Position numbers and translations under genes: made by a program
NCBI GenBank assembly: GCA_013399855.1
Contig: VXAY01005592.1
Coordinates: forward strand, 525,004 to 589,003
Length of the DNA: 64,000 nucleotides
From: Oxyruncus cristatus
Lineage: Eukaryota; Chordata; Aves; Passeriformes; Cotingidae
Direction: 5' to 3'
Notes under the pieces: generated by a model
What the model saw: only the letters and a program-made list of their open reading frames with translations
Databases searched by the model: none
Told to the model about the DNA's origin: nothing
In this document: in pieces, positions 35,673 through 64,000 of the stretch
Position numbering within the stretch: the stretch's first letter is position 1
How the letters are laid out: each line of letters starts with the position of its first letter

Positions 35673-38600
35673 AATTAAAAGGAAATTTCTAAGATGTAGC
35701 ATGGGGTTAATGTGTGTATAACCCTGTAAGTCAGGCCCTTTATTGCCCCATAAGGGACCCAGTGTTTTCTACATAAAAGATTCAGTATCCTTCTAACCCA
35801 CAGAGTGGAGTGGTTTTTCAGAAACTGTTTTTTTTTTTCACTTTAAGGCCAGTTCCAGACAGCCAGCAATTATAAAAATCCAGCAAGTCTCTGGATGGTT
35901 TCACAATCCTGTGTGGTCACTTAGGTTTTGTCATTTCTGTTACAAAGAACTATAAACAAAATTATAAAAAGAAATTTTATGTAAAAACCAAAGTCCCCTG
36001 GCCTGTTGCTTCGTGCAGTTCTGTTTCAGGGGAGCTGCAGGAAGACTCTGCTGGCTGGGGAATGCAGCTGCTCCGCTGTGGTTGAGGAAAGTGAGAGTTC
36101 CTACAAGCACAGTTCTGTAGGTCTAGGCTGAGACACCACTTTGAACTACCAGTTGGACTCACCACTTTGAACTCTCTCCCCACCTCCTAAAGAAACCATC
36201 TCCTTAGGCTAAGATTAACCTTTGCAACTACACCTTCTGTCTCCCTCAATAGCTGAAAATGATCTACTGCAACACCTTGGAGTATTTTCCAATTTTTAGG
36301 GTCTGGGAAGGGGAAGGAGGGTGAATTTTTTCAGCTCCTCAAATGCGCTGCTTTTAAATCTGATGGCCCGTACAGAAAACTCACAGCAGCAGCCTCTCTC
36401 ACTTGGGCTTTGCAAACCAACTGATATTCAAATTTTGTTTCTCTTGGCTTCTCACCTCCATGTAGGCAGGCGGAGGAAAAGTGGTGTTCTGACAAATTAA
36501 AAGAACAGAGAAAGAAAAAAGCAAGAGGTGGAATGGACACTGCCCCATTATCTACAGTAGCTACCCTGGGAACAAGCACAGCCTGGGAAACAGGCTATGT
36601 AGCCAGTCAGTCATGTGGCGTTGCTGAACTTGGATTGAGAAAATTCATGTCTTTCAAATCCTGAGGTCTGGCCTCTTCAGGTGTCACTCAGGGGACGGAG
36701 GCAAGGAAGGCCAGAGCCCCATCACTGTTGCCCTCCGCTGCTCTGCTGCCCACAGAACTGCAATTTCTGGCTGTTATTCTCAGAAATGCTACCAAAAAGC
36801 AGCTTAGGAAGTTAGTTAACCGTGTACATGCAATGACTGTAACCAAATCATTGACCCAACTGTGTTTTATAAAACCACATTTTGCCCTTGTATTCAAATT
36901 CAAGCCTCTCTTTGAGCAAGTCATCTTTTTTTAAAAAAGAGTAATGACTTTAAATTAGTAGGTACACGTGGTTATTATAAAACAGTGCAAAACTGCCACA
37001 TGAAGAGCCCATGCTCTTGGAGCAGAAAATTAAAACCAACACATAAATGCATTTAACACCAAAAATAAGCCTTGATACCTTCTAACATCCAATTATTTGA
37101 GATAAATTACAAACAAGCCTGACACTAATAAACAAAATTCCATATAACTGCTTTCGCCTCAGGACTGAGAAACACTTTTAGCAGTTATTTCTTTCTGTTT
37201 GTTTCTCCTTTCCACAGGTGTATTTTTAAGAAACGTAGCTGAAGTTTGCCAGCTGAAGCTGGCAGTGACTAGTTCCACTACAAGGACTAAGACCCTGTAC
37301 AGATGCAAGCACCAAGAGAAGAAAACTCAGTAGAAAAAGTGGTGTACAGATTCCATGATGATGCTGAGGTGCTGAGCAGGTCTTAACACCATTTCAGCCC
37401 TAGGGCTCTGAATTTGCTCAGATCAAATCACCACCTCAACAGCTGTGATCAAATCCAAGGGGAGATGCCGTGTTACATGGACTTTGGGCAAGAAGGTACT
37501 ACATATGTTAATCTCTCTCCTACCGATCCTAGCCTAGCCTGTGGGCTAGAGAGGACACCTGTTTGACTCAGCCAGTTCTGAGGATCAAAGTAATATCTGC
37601 CACCACCCCAAGGTTTCCTTGTAGTTTACAGCACTTTCAGTAAACTCTGCCTACGTGTCCTTCTTTGCCTCCATCATTTCCTCTTAGATAATGTAGTCTT
37701 CAGCTGGCATCTGTGCAGGTGTCAGGGTTACGGTAAAGAAATCTTCTCCAAAGTGGATACGTGGTGCTTTGGAACTCTCCATTGTCATTCTGATCATTTC
37801 ACCCACCTTAACTTTATAGTGGTATGTATGTTGAGATACAATTTATGTCTGTTTTATGATGTTGTCACCTAATGAAGAATTCAAGGTTGTCTTCCGAGTA
37901 CCACATTGAGGACTCAAGGCTAAACCTGCCTGGGCAGACAGCGAGCCTCCAAGTGCAGACCCAGAGCTTTCCTAGCAGGATGCAGCACATGCACAGCTGG
38001 GGGTGACAGCAGCCCCACATCCCACCAGCTGCAATGGAAGAGCCTCCTTCCTGGTGTTTGTGGTCCGTGGATGGACAGGAACCTGGCAAGAGCCCATTCT
38101 TCAACAGTGACAGATGCAGTCAATATATTTCAATTCATCTGGTCTCATCAAGTCAGTGGTAAAACCCCACTTACTGGAATAGAAACAGCTGAGTGGGATG
38201 AATAGTGGAAGACAGCACTGCTCAGTAAGGCCATGGGCAACCAAACCCATGTTCTGTCAAAATTGGAACTATCTCCAAAGGAAAGGAGATAAAAAGCATT
38301 TTCTCCTGGCTACTGAAAACAAACAAAAATATAGACTAGAAAAAATGAATGCTGTATTTATAGTCTCAAACTTAGGAACCTCTTTGAGTAAGTGTACTTC
38401 ATCAAACAGCCATAAAAAAATGAAATGAGACTATGTGAATGGCTGGATGCTGGAAGAGGGCCCTTAGTAAAGGACTGGTATTTACTGTATCAAATGACAT
38501 TTTTTCTTATAGCATTTTCTGAGAAGGAAGAGAAAAAGGATACTGCACCTTTCATGTTACCTGGACTCTGTGTCATTCTTTTTGCTTGAATTACACAACT

Positions 38601-38813
38601 GGTCTACGTTTTGTGGTAATTTTAGGCTTTTAAAACTGTTTAACATAAAAAATATTTTTTTTCCAAAAATACACTGGGTTCTTTCTGTTAAAAGTCATCT
38701 TTCTCCCGTAAAAATCTTCCCCAGCACTGCATTCTTATATAAAGCACTTATTACACAATTTGCTGAAAGTGCCCTTGAGACGCTAAGATCTGAAGCATGG
38801 AGGATTTTTTTTT

Positions 38814-39030
38814 CTTTTAAATGGAGAAAAAGAAAGGAAAAGGAAGAGACAGAAGAGAGGAGAAGCAGTCTGTCAAAAATTTTCATTGTCATGTCCACCT
38901 GGCTGCATCTACTATGGGCATACAGGGAAAAAAGAAAAAAAAATAAAAAAAAGAGCAAGAAGAAAGAGGAGAAAAAAAAAAGGAAGGAGAAGTTGGGAGT
39001 GGAAGGGAGAAATAAAAGGAAAACAAAAGT
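38814..39030 (+). repeat. Polypurine tract (A/G-rich), within TBL1X 3' UTR
   Basis: Almost uninterrupted A/G sequence in two blocks (about 38814-38880 and 38928-39027). On the transcribed (minus) strand it is U/C-rich. It can pair with the opposite tract at 39236-39336. Confidence 0.85.
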
Positions 39031-39235
39031 TTCATCCTAAGCCTGGGATCCTCCAGGCTGTAATATTCCAGCTGATAGAAAAACCACTGAACAAAAAAAG
39101 TAGTCTAGAAAATAGAAAGTGTTGTGATTACAAAGTTGAGCATTTCATCAGTACAAACTGGTCTTTGAACGTCCTTTGGGAGAGCAACTGTAGTGTCCAA
39201 ATTGGAAGGAAAAAATACAACACCGCATGGAGGAG

Positions 39236-39336
39236 GATTTTTTTTCCCTTTTGGTTTATCACAGCATTTTTCTTTTTTTTTCTTTTCTTTTTTATTATTA
39301 ATTTTTTTTTTGGCACAGCTTTTTTATTTTTTTCCC
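39236..39336 (+). repeat. T-rich tract, within TBL1X 3' UTR
   Basis: Multiple runs of 6-9 T with occasional C. On the TBL1X RNA this is A-rich and contains an AATAAA (TTTATT near 39290) that could act as a proximal polyA signal or cause internal oligo-dT priming. Confidence 0.85.
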
Positions 39337-39648
39337 AGCCATCAGAGCAAGTTCTCAGATGCAAACCAAACAGTGCAATGCCTAGCTGGTGGCTTCATGC
39401 TTCCAAGGCTGAATGTTCCAGGTGGAAACCATTCCCTCCCCCTCTGAAGTGACTGCGTTTTAACTCCTTGATGAAGGTTACGGACAAAATACTAGTCACC
39501 TGCGGCCAGGGAGAGTTGGTTTCACAGTACACTCTAACTTTGTTCAAGTTCATACAGTTCTGGAGCTGTTAAGAATAGTTTTGAAGAGTGCTTCTCCCCA
39601 CACATTCACTGCTGGTCCATTTGAAATTTCTTCTAAAACATTTCACTT

Positions 39649-63490
<23,842 letters not shown>

Positions 63491-64000
63491 CTGTAAGGAG
63501 ACAGATCAGAACACATAGTTTACAAGATGCAGTTATGCCTGCTTTAAAAACAAGCTACCTACCCACACCCCAAAGCTTACATCAACATATATACTATAAA
63601 TAATACTCTGTGTTGTGTCACTGACCATATTACTCTATTTTCTTCCCTACAGCAATTCAAATTACGACATTTCCTCAAAATGTAGAGCTTTCCAAAATAT
63701 TTTGTATCGATGCACGTAGCTTTTCTTTCCCAAAACAGTCAGCATTTATTTCAGTAGTTTTTTTTTTTAACCTGGCTTCATTAAAAATTACTTACAGATT
63801 TTTAAAATACTTTAAAAAAGTAACATACAGCACATATATTTTCTTACACAGTGTCCTGTAAGTTATATGTGTGCTACTCACAAAGAATATACCAAGAAAG
63901 GGCCTCATTCCAAGAGCATGGCAGGGAAATGGTGAGTGATCACCTTCTCATAATATATAGAAAGGTACCAAACGAGTCTTAGATATTACAGCATATGCAT
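63491..64000 (-). other. TBL1X intron, incomplete at the window edge
   Basis: Upstream of the acidic-linker exon. No further TBL1X coding exon (the Ala/Thr-rich or LisH regions) is visible before 64,000. Confidence 0.8.

Larger units (their letters stand above)
35235..39648 (-). other. TBL1X: TBL1X 3' UTR (inferred extent)
   Basis: Non-coding stretch from the TBL1X stop codon to the distal polyA signal. It contains two large low-complexity blocks, T-rich at about 39236-39336 and purine-rich at about 38814-39030 on the plus strand, plus an adjoining T/A inverted repeat at about 35641-35670. The open frames seen here (for example around 38.6-39.45 kb) are Lys/Phe-rich artefacts of these tracts. 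The full extent is inferred from the polyA signal. Confidence 0.55.

Noticed and set aside
38570..39452. 156- and 188-codon plus-strand open frames
   Set aside because: They run through the purine- and T-rich tracts of the TBL1X 3' UTR, giving Lys/Glu and Phe repeats; low complexity, not coding.

Overview
This is nuclear DNA from a vertebrate, most likely a bird. Two split genes with canonical GT/AG introns are recognisable by eye. The repeats include CR1 non-LTR elements, whose 3' ends carry the ATTCTATG-type repeats, the introns are short, and a sharp CpG island lies at the left edge. There are no prokaryotic, plasmid or CRISPR features.

Layout: 1-~830 is a CpG island, probably the promoter region of a gene reading leftwards out of the window. 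By the order known in other vertebrates this would be SHROOM2, but no SHROOM2 coding sequence is visible. Then ~0.83-11.5 kb is non-coding, with one CR1. From 11,728 to 24,386 (+) lies a complete-looking 8-exon coding sequence for GPR143 (OA1, ocular albinism type 1 receptor), predicted 392 aa, with a polyA signal at 24,715. From ~24.74 to 35.23 kb is a convergent intergenic spacer with LTR-like sequence and a promoter-like CCAAT/TATA cluster. From 35.23 to 64.0 kb (-) lies the 3' portion of TBL1X: eleven coding exons carrying the acidic linker and all eight WD40 repeats, a stop at 39,649-39,651 and a ~4.4 kb 3' UTR. Its N-terminal LisH/F-box-like exons lie beyond 64,000.

GPR143 and TBL1X are tail-to-tail, as in the human Xp22 neighbourhood. 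They do not share a pathway: GPR143 is a pigment-cell receptor of melanosomes and lysosomes, and TBL1X is a nuclear exchange subunit of NCoR/SMRT-HDAC3 corepressor complexes. The most informative extras are an MITF M-box just upstream of the GPR143 start, upstream ORFs at that start, a cryptic or alternative donor in the last GPR143 exon, a possible unannotated promoter in the spacer, and long complementary purine/pyrimidine tracts in the TBL1X 3' UTR. I found no convincing new biological system; most other open frames are chance frames in non-coding DNA.
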